The translations under genes and the position numbers were made by a program. The notes under the pieces are model-generated. The model was not told the DNA's origin, did not search any database, and worked only from the letters and a program-made list of their open reading frames with translations. From Venturia oleaginea (lineage: Eukaryota > Ascomycota > Dothideomycetes > Venturiales > Venturiaceae): a stretch of DNA of 64,000 nucleotides. Location of the stretch: positions 434,001 through 498,000 of the forward strand of contig JABMLP010000027.1 of the NCBI GenBank assembly GCA_013176395.1, given 5' to 3'. Positions 33,884-45,371 of the stretch are shown here, in pieces; position 1 is the first letter of the stretch; each line of letters opens with the position of its first letter.

Positions 33884-35302
33884 CTAGTTGTTTTCTGGGC
33901 GAAGGGATCTATCACAAAAGTTAGCATGTGCACTGACGCTTGTCCGAGTGCGAAGCCTTACCGAACCGCCTTTCCTGCCCTCCAGATTTCCAAACCGCGG
34001 ATCTCCTCCATCTCCTTCTCGTAAGCATCACGGTAATCGGGGCGGCTGTTGTAGTCGAGGGATCGCTGCGTCTCGGATCCGTCGGCAACGCGGTCGTAGA
34101 GCTCGTTGAACACTGGCTTGAGAGTGTCCTTGAACTTCTTGCTCCAGTCAATGGCACCACGACGAGCTGTCGTCGAGCATGCAGCGTACATGTAGTCCAT
34201 ACCTTGGCCACCGATGAGTGGGTACAAACTCTGGGTAGCCTCCTCAACAGTCTCGTTGAAGGCCTCGCTGGGAGAGTGGCCACGCTCACGGAGAACCTCG
34301 TACTGCGCGAGGAACATGCCGTGGATACCACCCATGAGGCAACCGCGCTCACCGTAAAGATCCGAGTAGACCTCCTTCTCAAATGTCGTCTCGTATAGGT
34401 AACCACTACCAACAGCGACACCCATAGCGATAGCCTTCTCCAAAGCCTTGCCAGTCACGTCCTGGAAAACAGCGACGGATGAGTTGATACCACGTCCCTC
34501 TTTGAAGAGAGATCGCACGGTGCGGCCGGAACCCTTTGGTGCAGCGAGGATGACATCGATGTCCTTTGGCACGTCGACGCCAGTTCGGTCCTTGAAGACG
34601 GGGGAGAAGCCGTGGGAGAAGTAAAGGGTCTACGATTACAATTAGCATGTTAATCCAGGCAAACACTCCATATTGACTTACCTTTCCCTTGGTCAATTGA
34701 GGCTTGATGTGAGCCCATGTCTCACTCTGAGCAGCATCAGAAAGCAAGTTCATGATGATGGTACCCCGGGTAATGGCCTCGTCCATCTCGAACAAGTTGG
34801 TTCCTGGTACCCAACCATCCTGAATGGCCTCCTTCCACGATTGGCCATCTTTCCGCACACCAATGATCACGTTGAGGCCGTTGTCGCGGAGGTTAAGGCC
34901 CTGGCCGTGACCTTGCGATCCGTATCCGATGAGGGCGAGAGTGTCGTTCTTGAAGTAGTCCTGCAATTTTTGTTAGCAACTACGGGCTCACGGCGCTTTT
35001 CCCCAGCAAATATTGACTCACGAGCAGCTTCTCTCTTGGCCAGTCGTCACGCTCTGTAAGGGCAGTCAGCGATTGAAGTCTGGTGTCAGTCCAATTGTCA
35101 TACCGTAGACCTTCTCAGTGGTACCAGCAAAGTCAATTGTCTTGACACCGCGGGTCTGCTGGAATGAGGTCGAGACAGCAGCCTTTGGAGCAGCACTCCG
35201 CACCGCGTTGGCAGCCGCGACAAAGGTTCGTCGCTGGACGGCGGGCTTGGCCAATTGAGCCAAAGAGCTGCGCAGAGCTCTGCTTGCGTTTCTTGAGGCC
35301 AT
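33884..35302 (-). CDS. ILV5: Ketol-acid reductoisomerase, mitochondrial
   Basis: NADPH-dependent second step of valine/isoleucine synthesis in the mitochondrial matrix (acetolactate to dihydroxy-isovalerate), Mg-dependent. Exons 35302-35104, 35053-35022, 34960-34682, 34629-33962 and 33908-33884 close to 400 residues. The presequence is Arg/Ala-rich with no acidic residues. The Rossmann nucleotide site is GYGSQGHGQGLNLRDNG. The DVILAAPKGSGRTVRSLF block and the metal-site region (LYGERGCLMGG, and NETVEEATQSLYPLI) match yeast Ilv5 closely, as does the ending LRPEN. Two exons are only 32 and 25 nt long; all introns are 50-61 nt. Confidence 0.97.
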
Positions 35303-36037
35303 GATGGATAGTTTTATTATGTGGGTGGAGATGAAGAAGATGGGGAAGCTGTGGTGGAATTGGATCGCATATGTACTTTGCAAACGTCTAAGCTTTTTTT
35401 CGCCGCTATCGGATCTAGCCAGAAGCAATCATCGTGAGTCAAAACCCTGGTCTCCAATTTTACCCTGTCATGCTATCGGAATTCTTGTCGACAGAGGAAA
35501 CGAAGTAGCAATCCACCTCTGGATATCACAATGATAGTCGTGTTTGGAAGCTGAATGGTAGAAGATGCAGACATCGAGGTCCTGAAACAATCAATTGAAC
35601 ACTATGTACTCGCTCTATATGTCAATTGAAGATCCCAGGAACCTCAAATCTGAACCATCCCAATCTCCATATAAGAAGTGATTTGGCCGAATCCATGTAA
35701 GCTTGCTCTTATCCACAATCATAAAGATCAAGCCTCTCCAATATGCAGGGGTATTCCAATTCTGAGGATATGCAATAAAACGCCAGCTCTTACCAACGTT
35801 CCAAAATGCTCCTGCCGCAAAGCCAAATCATGTCCAACGTCGCCCAAAACCCAGATTGAACAGGTTGCCTGCCGTGGAGACCCAGTGAGGACGACCGTGG
35901 ACTGGTGGATGACTACCGTGTGTTTACATCCTCGAACATCCAACATCTCAACCATAAAACCATCTCGGGTAACTGCAAATGTAGATACCCAGACAGTGCT
36001 ATGAAATACCCGTCGATAGTCGTGTCCAAGTCCGCCC
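35303..36037. other. Intergenic, no gene seen
   Basis: ILV5 promoter and 3' region of the HECT gene. Confidence 0.55.
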
Positions 36038-39000
36038 CTACTTCCGCCCAAAGGAGTCCGATCCATGCTCCAACGCTTTCAGGAACAAAGCTTCAAACTG
36101 TGCTCGCTCTACGAGAAAATCGGGAAGTTCAAGCTGGGAGAAGCATGTGCGAGCTTGAGGAAGATGGACACAATCCACATGCAGTCTTGAAATACGAACG
36201 ACTAGGTTCGCAACTCCAGCCGGGGGTAGCCTGTCGGTGCCAGTTATGAAGCGGAGAATTTTCTGCTTTGTTGCAAGAGAGGATGAAGCAAAGAAATCCC
36301 AGAAGTACCCAACGATCGGGAATTTTTTGCAAACCTCCTCCTCGGTCATCAAATCATCCCAACCATCATACATAGCTGCTGCGCGGAGCGTATCCACGTC
36401 GAAGTCTTCCGACCCGCGCAGAAGCAGTTCTAATTCTTCACCTCGGAAGAGGGACAGGGCTGGGCCACCGCAAAGTAAATAGAAGCCACGGGCAAAAGCA
36501 GTGAACTGCTTTTCGACAGACGTATCGATGGCAAATTGAACAGCTGCCTGAGCGTACTCTTCTCGGTTCTCCTTCGTGACCAGCTTGTCTGATCCGCCCG
36601 GAACGATTGGTGTGACTTCGACGATGTCATATTTGAAGAGCGGGTACTCCCAGAACATCTCGAAGTCTTCCTGCTCGTTGAGTAGATTACGAAGGAAGGT
36701 CGCTCGGTCAGGGTCAAGCTGTGCAAGGTCTTCGAGTGATGGTCGCCAGCTACTTCGCCAAGTGGATGGCTCGGAGGAGAGCTTGGGCGAGTAGATTGGA
36801 GCCGCTGCTGCGAGCTTCTGGAAGAGGAAAGGCGGAAACGGCGCATATAAAGATGTCTGATTGTAGACTGCTAGGCCAAAGAGGGCCCCGACAAGCTCAT
36901 ATATTTCTGTTGAATCGTAGTAATGGGCGTTGAAGTAGCAGTATTGGGAGTCTGGGTTGAAGAAGAAGAGTCCTACACACGGTTAGCAACACGTCTGGTA
37001 AAGACTGCTTGTCCCACGCAAACAAGAGGACATACCATGGTCTCCATGAAAGAGATCTTGTGCAAGTGAAAGAAACCACTCCTTTGCTGGTCCGCCTCCA
37101 TCGATCGCCATTTCGTCCTCAAACTTGACTCTGAGTTTCTTCATCGTCTCTCCTGAGCCCGAGCCAATAGCTTGCCTGAGTTGCTTCAAGCTGTCGTCCG
37201 CAACGCAATCCCGCCTCACATTCATACGAAAGTACCCATCTCGATCCAGCCTGGCGCTTTTGAACCAGTCCTGCTGCGCCATCTCTCTCCGTCTCCGGTT
37301 ACAGTACAACTCCATGATCTTGACCTTTGTACCCAAGGTCAGCATGAATCGATACTGACAGAAGGTGAAGCTCGCGGCCCTCGTCTCCCACGCCTCAAAG
37401 TCTTCCTCCACATCAATCCGACCCGCCGACGGATCCAGAAGTGAGAAGCTGAACTCATCGACTGGAAGGAGTCGCCTCCTCACAGCTGGGTGACGAACCA
37501 TCTTCTCGCCTACTCTCTCCCACCACTCCGCCTTGTCAACGTGCTTGCTGTTGGCTGCGAACAGCATCTCCAATACCGAGCATGCAGCTCGAAGCGCCCA
37601 CATTGATCGACTCTTACTGTATCGAGGCACACTTGGTTTTGGCGGTGGCATGTTCGGAAGCTTCATCCCAGCAAAGAGATGTCGCTGAGTACGAAGGGCA
37701 TCACGCTCGTCCTTGGAACGAGGTTTGAGCAGTCTGAGACGCTCCACAATGAACCTTTTCAAAGCTTCTACCAGGTCTTTGAAATCTCTCCCAGGAATCT
37801 CGGCGAACCAGTGAATCAAAGGCTGATGGAACTGCCTTGGAGCGTTCGCCAATCGACCAAGAATGATCCCCAGTATCCTTTGACGAGGGCTTTCGACCTC
37901 TTTTCTCCAATCTTTCGCATCGTGGTTGCCGGCGGGCCGATCCAAGCCATGCTTGGCCTGGTACAAACTCGAGTCTATGGTCCTTATCCTATCCCGTCGA
38001 CGATACTCAGCCTCGGCCAGATTTGACTGCTTCGGACCCAGTATTGGGTTAACCAACAGCAGGACAAGATATCGTAAATCATTGACGTGCGCTGGAGTAT
38101 GACGAGGCGCTGTCACCAGAAAATCGATCATCTCGAGTAAGGCTTTCATCACATCAAGTCCAATCCATCTCACCTCATCTCGGAGCGGTCCTGCTTGCTG
38201 AGTATTTTGGTGACCGTCACAAACCAATTTCAGACAACTCTCGACATTCATGAAATAATACAGAATGGCATTGTACCAATTTCGCAAGTTATCCCAATCC
38301 GTGTAAGCAGACGCGGATCGACGAAACCGTTGGCTTTGAGAAGGACGAGATCTGACAGTCTGATCCGTGGTGTTATCCGCAAGCGGACGAACCACATCAT
38401 ATACTTCACCCACCATGAGGGCTTTGTGATCTCGATAAAGATGATCTGGAGTTAACGGTAGAGGTGTTTGTGGCTGCTGATTTGGTGGCAGTTCTCGTGA
38501 TTTTTCGTGGTTCGCTTTCTCTTGTCTTGGTGATTCAAGGGCGTTTTCACTCTTTGATCGCGAATCCCCAATTGGTCTACGAGTCGAACAGAACGACTGA
38601 TTGAGGCAGTTCGAATTACCAAAGATAGATCTCAACCTGTCTTTGATAGGTAGGACCATTGCCTTGGCTTCTATCATTCTTTCAATCTGTGCCGGTCTAA
38701 AGTTGGCCTGCTCAAGCTCTCTTTCCAGATGTCTACGCCACGATATATCGAGGAGAGGTGTCCGAGGTGTGCGCGGGACCTGAGGACTGGGGATCAGAGG
38801 TGGAGTCCCGTGAGAACTAGCTGCTCGGTCTCGAGAATCGAGATTTGGCGACCGAGACAGCCTGAGCATGGTGTTATGGCGGATGGGCATATTGTCAATC
38901 TGTTGATGACCATTGGGAGTTCTTGGCCAAGACGGAGGCTGTCGATATCCAGGAAGCATGCGCATGCCACTCGAGTCGCTGCCAGCTCTTGCTCGCCCGT

Positions 39001-39644
39001 TTGGAGTTTCTGGCAGCTTCAAGAAATTGCCTGCGCTTGGTACTGGCACAGGGCTGCGCGATAAGCCTTCATTCCCCAGTTCCTGCCGAAAGACTATTTT
39101 GCCATATTGCCGGTACATATCTCCCATCATGTTTTCGAACTCTTTCAGGGACATTTGCTGTTGGACCGGGACTGGAGGCAGTGGCCTTTTCTCGAGAGGA
39201 TCGTTGGAGGGGTAGAACATCTTCGTGTCGCATGTTGGACATTGAACCAAATCGCTGCTCTCGTCGATTGGACAAGTCTCGTTGCAGGTAGGACATTGGG
39301 ACGACCTTTGCTTCACTTCGTATGACGGAACTCTCGTGTGCCCCAAGTGAATGGGCTCGGACTTCTTTCTCTTGTGTACCATCCCAAAATCGTCAGTCTC
39401 CGAATCGTCGGAGTAGACGAAATTGTTGGGCGCATGCCGACCGAGGTTACGATTTGCAGGTGGGAATCCGTCAGCCATGAATATTCCGCTCGCCAAACGT
39501 CTGGCATATTGTTCGTCTTCTATGGCATGGTGTCAGCATGTTGACAGAACCATTGTCATGTTCCCTCGTACCATGGGGAGAGTGAATCGAGGCCGTGCTC
39601 TTGCTTCGTTCCTTCTTAGACCGTCCCCAATTGAAAGGAGCCAT
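36038..39644 (-). CDS. HECT-domain E3 ubiquitin ligase (Hul4-type)
   Basis: Single-chain ubiquitin ligase that forms a thioester with ubiquitin. Exons 39644-39572, 39519-37036 and 36972-36038 close to 1163 residues. Near the N-terminus is a paired zinc-knuckle-like motif (CPTCNETCPIDESSDLVQCPTC region), then a long Ser/Pro-rich region and a helical middle. The HECT domain occupies the C-terminal part: VKFEDEMAIDGGGPAKEWF, LFFFNPDSQYCYFNAHYY, GALFGLAVYN, LVTKENREEY. The catalytic Cys is about C1129 in ARTCFSQLELP, 34 residues before the end, as in other HECT ligases. Assignment to the Hul4 group rests on the overall layout and is less sure than the family. Confidence 0.92.
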
Positions 39645-41272
39645 CCTGGAGCATTAGGATAAGACGCCGACGGAGCAGCTTATAGATGGAGTGCGATATG
39701 TTGATGCATCAGAATTGTGTTCAGCTTAAGCCTGCCTTGGTCGCGCAGAGTGACTTCGTGGAGGAGTACGGATGATTCAAAACGGGAGGTCCTGCCCTAA
39801 GAAAAGCAAGCGTAATACCAAGAAGATAGAATTGTGAATGGCCCGCATACGAGGAGGAAGAATATGTGCCTAAAGAAACGCTAGCTACGTAGAGCTGTCG
39901 GAGAGAGTCGATTGTCGTGGCTGTGTTTGTTGCAGGTGGTAGAATTCGTCTGAGCTCTTCTGGTATCATGGTCGCCGAAGGCCAAACATAGAGCAGCTAA
40001 TGCAAGGCTAAGCCTTACGAAGCAGTATTGGCCAGGGGGTCGATGTTACAGGTGGGAGAAAATCCGGTGCCAACTCCACTCTCTTGGGACTCCACTCTTT
40101 GGGACTTCACCATAACCAACGACAGAGGACTGCAAAACCGCTGTTTCTATTGTTACTCGCAGTCACCCTCTACATTATGCTTTATTTATATCGTCCTAGA
40201 TTGTAAGTTCCACATCCTCAGTGACGAACTACCATGGAGGTAAAGCAGTAATTGCGGTCAACTTGGGAGACCGGAGAGATTCTATCGAGTCCTACACTAC
40301 TATGGTTGTTGGACAATAGACGTCTAGCCGCTAGATCTTCATAAGGGTGTTTTTGCTGTGAAGCATGGATCGAACAAGGGGATTTCACTGACGTTTGATA
40401 TCCAACAGACCATAGTATATAGATAGTACAGATCGACCTCAAATCCTTACAATCGTGGTGTTCAACTTCACCCCGTCCAACAACGCTCTTAGCTGTACCG
40501 ATGTTCTCAGACATTTAGGCTACCCTATCTGCGGGGAGCGTACGCGCGTCTATTCGCGAGAAGTACTGCCCTGACATGCTTCTTAATCCCACCTGCGCCT
40601 GCACAACCAGTCATTCACATACTACTGTAGTGTTTGAGTACACGAGGACAATTGAGTATATAACCAAGTGGTTTTCTAAGAGCTAAGACAGCCATGGATC
40701 AAGACCCATGGGGTTTTTATAAGATTCCGATTAAATCTTGAGATTTTATATCACATAAAAGGAAGTTTATGGGGCGTGATGGACGGAGTTGAGCGAGGCG
40801 CTTAATCGGGATGATTTTTATACTTCGCTGACCTGGTTCTTACCTAGAACACCACTCGATCGCATGTTGCAAATGTCCTCGTTCACCCAAAAGCCACAAT
40901 ATCTTGCAATCTCAACACCCAAGACAAAGACACCGAATAGAAGATACATCCTCATTGGCGCCGGGGCACTCGGTATTCAAAAAGAGTGGGTGAGAAAATG
41001 AGAAATCCGAGTCCCTGCGCATGCACCAGTGAGTCAACACCATCCCATCCACAACGACACGACTGACCATGCCCGACTTTGGTCAGCGGGCCGGAGCGAA
41101 GTCCATGCCCGGATCGTCAAGCATGGGAAACAAGCCTACGCTATGATTATATTAAGTGAAAGCTTGTCATCCCTTATCTGGCTTTCGACGGGCAGGGGCG
41201 ATTCGGCAATTCAGGTCCTTGACCAAAATTATAGGACAAAGGGAGGGTGCCTTTTACGTTGTCTCCATCTAT
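39645..41272. other. Intergenic with repeat debris
   Basis: Holds the second copy of the short inverted-repeat element (40296-40418). No gene recognised. A 70-codon ORF at 40789-41001 has no features. Confidence 0.5.
40296..40418 (+). repeat. Short inverted-repeat element, copy 2
   Basis: About 123 bp. Terminal inverted repeats are ACTATGGTTGTTGGACAATA and, on the right, the complement of ACTATGGTCTGTTGGATATC. The core (CTAGCCGCTAGATCTTC and on) aligns with the 24262-24386 copy. Better preserved than copy 1. Confidence 0.75.
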
Positions 41273-41603
41273 CATTGTGGTTTGTGCATCAACGTGCAGA
41301 GGAGGGGTATTTTTCGAGTGACTGAGTGACTGGGTGAGTGAGTAAAGCCCGGATCTACGCTAAAATGATATATTGACGGCTAAGGACTCGGATAGGACGC
41401 TCCGGAGGCTTTTAAGCTATTCTAAGCCCTTTTAAAGAACTTCTTATTACTGAAGGGGTTGGTCTACGAGGGTCTCTTTTGGTAACGGGTAGCTAATCAA
41501 TATATTTTAGCTAGGCTTTGCTATGGGGTAGATTACTTATTTCTTCCCTCTTAAAGTCCTAGTAATAAGATATCCTGTATTATCTCTAGAAATACTTGGT
41601 ATA

Positions 41604-42969
41604 ACGTATTCCACCACCCGAACCGCCATACCACCCAACCCGCCAAAATATGCCAAGACCACCACTTCCCCCATTATCTGATTATGGATGAGGAAACGCA
41701 CAACTTTGACGAGATTGGCTTCCAGATGGGCGTTATTGGGTCAATGAAGGTCGTTACAGCCTCTGAAAGACGTACAAGGCCTGAACTCATCCAGCCGGGC
41801 GATCGCGAATGGGTTACGGTTATTCAGAGCATCTGCGCAGCTGGGTATGCGACCCCGCCATTTATTATCTATAAAGGACGCGTTCAAATCTCTGCGTAGT
41901 ATGAGGAGGCAGATATACCACGGAATTGGAGGCTCTCAGTCTGTGAGAACGGCTGGACAAACAACGCCCTTGGTCTTGAGTGGTTGAAGCATTTTGACGC
42001 GTATACAAAGGCGCGGCAGGTGGGAGGGTATAGGCTGCTTGTCTTAGACGGCCATGAGAGCCATCTCAACCAGGACTTCAAGGACTACTGCCTCGAAAAT
42101 AAGATCCTAACCCTCTGCATGCCATCGCACTCGTCGCATATACTCCGGCCCCTTGACGTGGTCTACTTCTCGCCGTTAAAGCGCAAGTACTCCCAACGCA
42201 TCCGGGACTTGGCGTGCCGACGCGTGTGCCATATCAACAAGGAAGGCTTTCTCCCTGCCTTTAAAGATGCGTTTTTCGACGTGTTCACGGAAGAGAATTG
42301 TCGAAAGGCCTTTGAGGCAGTAGGGCTAGTCCCTATTAACGCGCAGGTAGTGTTGGATCGCCTTGAAGTACGGCTACGTACCCCGCCAGAACCCCGTCTC
42401 CTAGAAACGCCGTGGCAAAAGACTCCAAGCAATACTCATGAATTTGGATCCCAATCCAAGCTCGTAAGCGAGTCTTTTACTCGGTCACCATTTACTGCGC
42501 AGGCAGGTTTTTCACAGCTTGTTAAAGGCGCTGAATTGATGCTGCACCAGAACGCCCTACTTGTTGCACGAAACCACGAGCTTGAAGAGCAATTGGCAGT
42601 AATAACGAAGCGAAAATCGCGTAAAAGAAAGCGGATCCAGCAAGGTGGTACCATGGAGTATGGGACTGCAGCAGCGCGGGTAGCTGCTGAGGCGTCTATT
42701 GCGCCTCAGGAATCAAAGAATGCTCGTAGTAGTGGTGATCAAGAAACAGCCCGACCAACTCAAAGGCGCTGTGGGAACTGCGGCGCGACTGGGCACAATG
42801 CGCGAACGTGTAAAAGGGATATTGAGATATCTTCTGAATCAGATAGCAGCATGATAGACTTGGAATCTATTGTTGATAGCGATAAAATTGAAGAGTCGTA
42901 ACATGAGTTGGTCGTGCCAAGAGATTTTGGCGGGTTGGGTGGTGTGGCGGTTCGGGTGGTGGAATACGT
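41604..42969 (+). mobile_element. Pogo/Fot1-like DNA transposon, defective, nested
   Basis: 1366 bp with 46-bp terminal inverted repeats (ACGTATTCCACCACCCGAAC... and its complement at 42924-42969) differing at one base, flanked by TA on both sides as expected for Tc1/mariner-superfamily insertion. It encodes the DDE part of a pogo-type transposase. It was inserted into the outer foldback element. The near-perfect TIRs suggest recent movement, probably driven by a transposase from elsewhere. Confidence 0.9.
41684..42901 (+). pseudogene. Pogo-like DDE transposase, 5'-truncated, one nonsense codon
   Basis: A single frame from 41684 to 42901 is broken only by TAG at 41897-41899, where CAG would be expected (a C-to-T change). 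The first catalytic Asp is in NFDEIGFQMG, the second in LLVLDGHESHLN and the third in LRPLDVVYFSPLK, giving an intact DDD triad. The N-terminal CENP-B/HTH DNA-binding part found in Fot1/pogo transposases is missing: the left TIR leads almost directly into the catalytic domain. The C-terminus has a CCHC zinc knuckle (CGNCGATGHNARTC) and an acidic tail. The protein could not bind TIRs by itself. Confidence 0.9.
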
Positions 42970-43147
42970 TAGCTTTAGAGCTTCTAAAACGGTCCCAGCC
43001 GAGTCCTTAGCCATGACATATGACCTTACCTAGAATATACAGTGGAGTAGAATCACCTTAGCGTAGATCATAATTACGGGCGTCACTCAGTCAGTTAGTC
43101 CAAAAAAAGTTAGTTGAGAATATCCATGTTGATGCACAAAGTACAAT

Positions 43148-44317
43148 ATGAAGTCTCTAGATTTGTTTGGAATCTTATAAAAATCGTATAAAAACCCTGC
43201 CGGTCCTTATGAACATCCTGCCATTGGCTTCCGAAAACCACTTGACCACAGGTTGTAAACATCCTCGTTGACTTCGCAAGTACAATGCCGTGGTTTTCTC
43301 GTGATTGAGGATTCTGAAAAAAAAAGTGAGCAGTCGTCAAACTGGCGCTTAGACTCGCCTCGCTGACGGTAGACGTAACGCACCGGTCGTATTCCCTCGT
43401 CACTTGGAAAAATAAGCAGTTTTATTACACCTCCCCCCCCCCGTAATTATAGATAGAGTGGTCTAAAGGGCTTTTACGAGATTAATGAGTAAGACAATGG
43501 GCACCGATTTGAGCTTACAGACCTGGACGTACCGTACGTCCGCTTTTCGAGTGAGTGATTGAGGAAACTAGCCAGTGCTTCTCGTCTTAGCTGCCTGAGC
43601 GCCGGTTTGACTACTACTAACTTTTTTTTTTTTCAGATTCTTCAATTACAAGAAAACCACAATACTCCTAGTAAGTGTGAATGATGTGGTGAAAGACTGT
43701 ATTCGCGGTGGTAAAACGGCATTCCCGTCAAAGAGGGATTACCATGATTATCAGGGACCAGGGATTCATTGAATGGGGTTTAATACTGCTTTGAGATGGT
43801 GCGATGTAAGATTTGCGTGACCGGCCCATCGTAAGATTGCTCTTGAAGCGTTCCTGGTAGTTTGAGATTTTCACGACTTTACGCCTATCGCCGATAAGTT
43901 GAAGACGTTGTTTTTGCGAGAATTGGCCATTCGAAGGCGAATATTGCGGCGACGAGGTTCAGGGAAGGGGCCTTTGACGCTGCTTTCGAGGGAAAATTGC
44001 CTGTGAGTAGTCTTCTTTGAAACGGTGTGTAAGTCCAGAGTAGCATTTTAGGCGTCATGCCTTTCAGAAGCCAATACTGTCTATAGACATTACAGCAGTC
44101 TCGTCTTTCTTCGGAGAACAATCATGAAAGGTCTCTGCTCTTGCAGGTAACTACGTACGTCATCCACAACGTCGCATTCCAATCCCAACATCCCCAAAAG
44201 TGATGAACAAGAAGTGGAGTAGGTGGGTATAAAAAAACATCAACGCTGCGTCAAAATCCTGGTCGGGGAAGGATACAGATTCCATCATCCAATGTAAACG
44301 TGTAGTCTCCTTGAGAT
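43148..44317. other. Intergenic, no gene seen
   Basis: Homopolymer C run near 43430 and T run near 43621. No gene recognised. Confidence 0.5.
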
Positions 44318-45371
44318 CTAGAGCAGTTCGTCACCGCCAGCTCGCCTGCTTGATTCCACTGCTCTTATGACCTCCTTCTCCGCAAAGACCGGACCGGAAC
44401 CATCACATCGAGCGGCTCCTCGAAGACGATCGCATACGTCGGCGATGTCTACGAAGCCTTGCCGTACCAGGAGATGATTCTGGATGAGATCCCATGTTGC
44501 TCCAGCAGGCAATAACGCACCGTCTGCATCGTGGGTCCCATAAGCTGGCGGGTGAGCTGTGTAATCCGGATCCGGTAGAGCGTCGGTATCTATATTGTGC
44601 ATGGTCGAACTCGGTCGCGATGACGCTCTCAGAATCTCATTTTCGGTCGTTGCTCTTTGTAGCGCGAGTCTGAGGCGCTGGTTATCTGATGCTAGGGAGG
44701 AGGCAGAGGATTCGAGGGCATTGAGTTTGGCTTCCAGGTCTTTGACGTGTCTTTCTTTCCTTTCGCGGAACGCTCGTTGCCTGCATGCAAATAAGATTGA
44801 TTAGTTTTGTAGTTTTGTGGCTTACGACTCTACCGTGGGGGCTGCGTTCTCTTTCTCTTCTGAAGCAAGAAAACTATACATACGCTGCTCTGTTTTGTGC
44901 TTTCCTTCTACTTTGTGCTGGTGTGAGATTGTCCTTTTCTTCACTACTACTCCTTCGATCGTGCTGGTATGAGTTTTCGCCTTGATTCAAAAAGTCTAGT
45001 CCGTCGTTGGCCATTCCATCATTGCCCAGTCCGCTGTCCACGCTGCCTATTATGGGCATTCCATCGCCTGTAGATGTCAGATCGTCCTGCGGGAGGCGGC
45101 CGGAAAAGCTGTAGGTGTCGAAGGGGTTTTGTGAGAACATGGTCGCATCTATGGGATCCTGCATATCCATGATGGTCAGCTTATGAGGAACGCGATCCAG
45201 GTGCGGAGCGATAGGATTGGAAATACAGCTTGGGAAGTCGGTTGCTGCGAGGTTGATGCTGCTTACAGTCAAGCCAAGCTTTGGATCATCCCCACTATGA
45301 GATGGTCTAGGAGGTATGCTCATGTGGAAGAACGGTTGCGGCGACTGCGCAAAGAATGGAGCATAGTCCAT
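44318..45371 (-). CDS. AP-1-like bZIP transcription factor
   Basis: Nuclear sequence-specific regulator of the fungal Yap/kapC group. Exons 45371-44884 and 44780-44318 give 316 residues. The start MDYAPFFAQ is chosen over an in-frame ATG at 45455 because fungal relatives begin this way. The basic region is at about 152-175 (RRKAQNRA|AQRAFRERKERHVKDLE), with the AP-1-type Q-N-R-A-A-Q-R signature crossing the intron, followed by a leucine zipper (LEAKLNALESSASSLASDNQ, then LRLALQRA). The C-terminal domain (TWDLIQNHLLVRQGFVDIAD, then CDGSGPVFAEKEVIRAVESS) is conserved in this group. It lacks the two cysteine-rich domains of Yap1. Confidence 0.9.

Larger units (their letters stand above)
41273..43147. 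mobile_element. Foldback element copy B, split by a nested transposon
   Basis: Outer element whose arms are 41273-41603 and 42970-43147. Both ends carry TTTGTGCATCAAC, in opposite orientation. Each arm contains CTGAGTGAC-like, TCTACGCTAA-like and GGCTAAGGACTCGG blocks, so the arms are long subterminal inverted repeats. Copy A at 11682-11987 is its relative. The non-inserted element would be about 0.5 kb and has no coding sequence. Confidence 0.75.

Noticed and set aside
33921..34421. Ser/Thr/Arg-rich 166-codon ORF antisense-frame to ILV5
   Set aside because: Out-of-frame shadow of the conserved ILV5 coding exon.
40302..40408. TGTTGG...CCAACA ends suggesting a solo copia-type LTR
   Set aside because: Flanks continue the inverted repeat rather than forming a direct target duplication, and the copy at 24.3 kb lacks the TG/CA ends, so an inverted-repeat element fits better.
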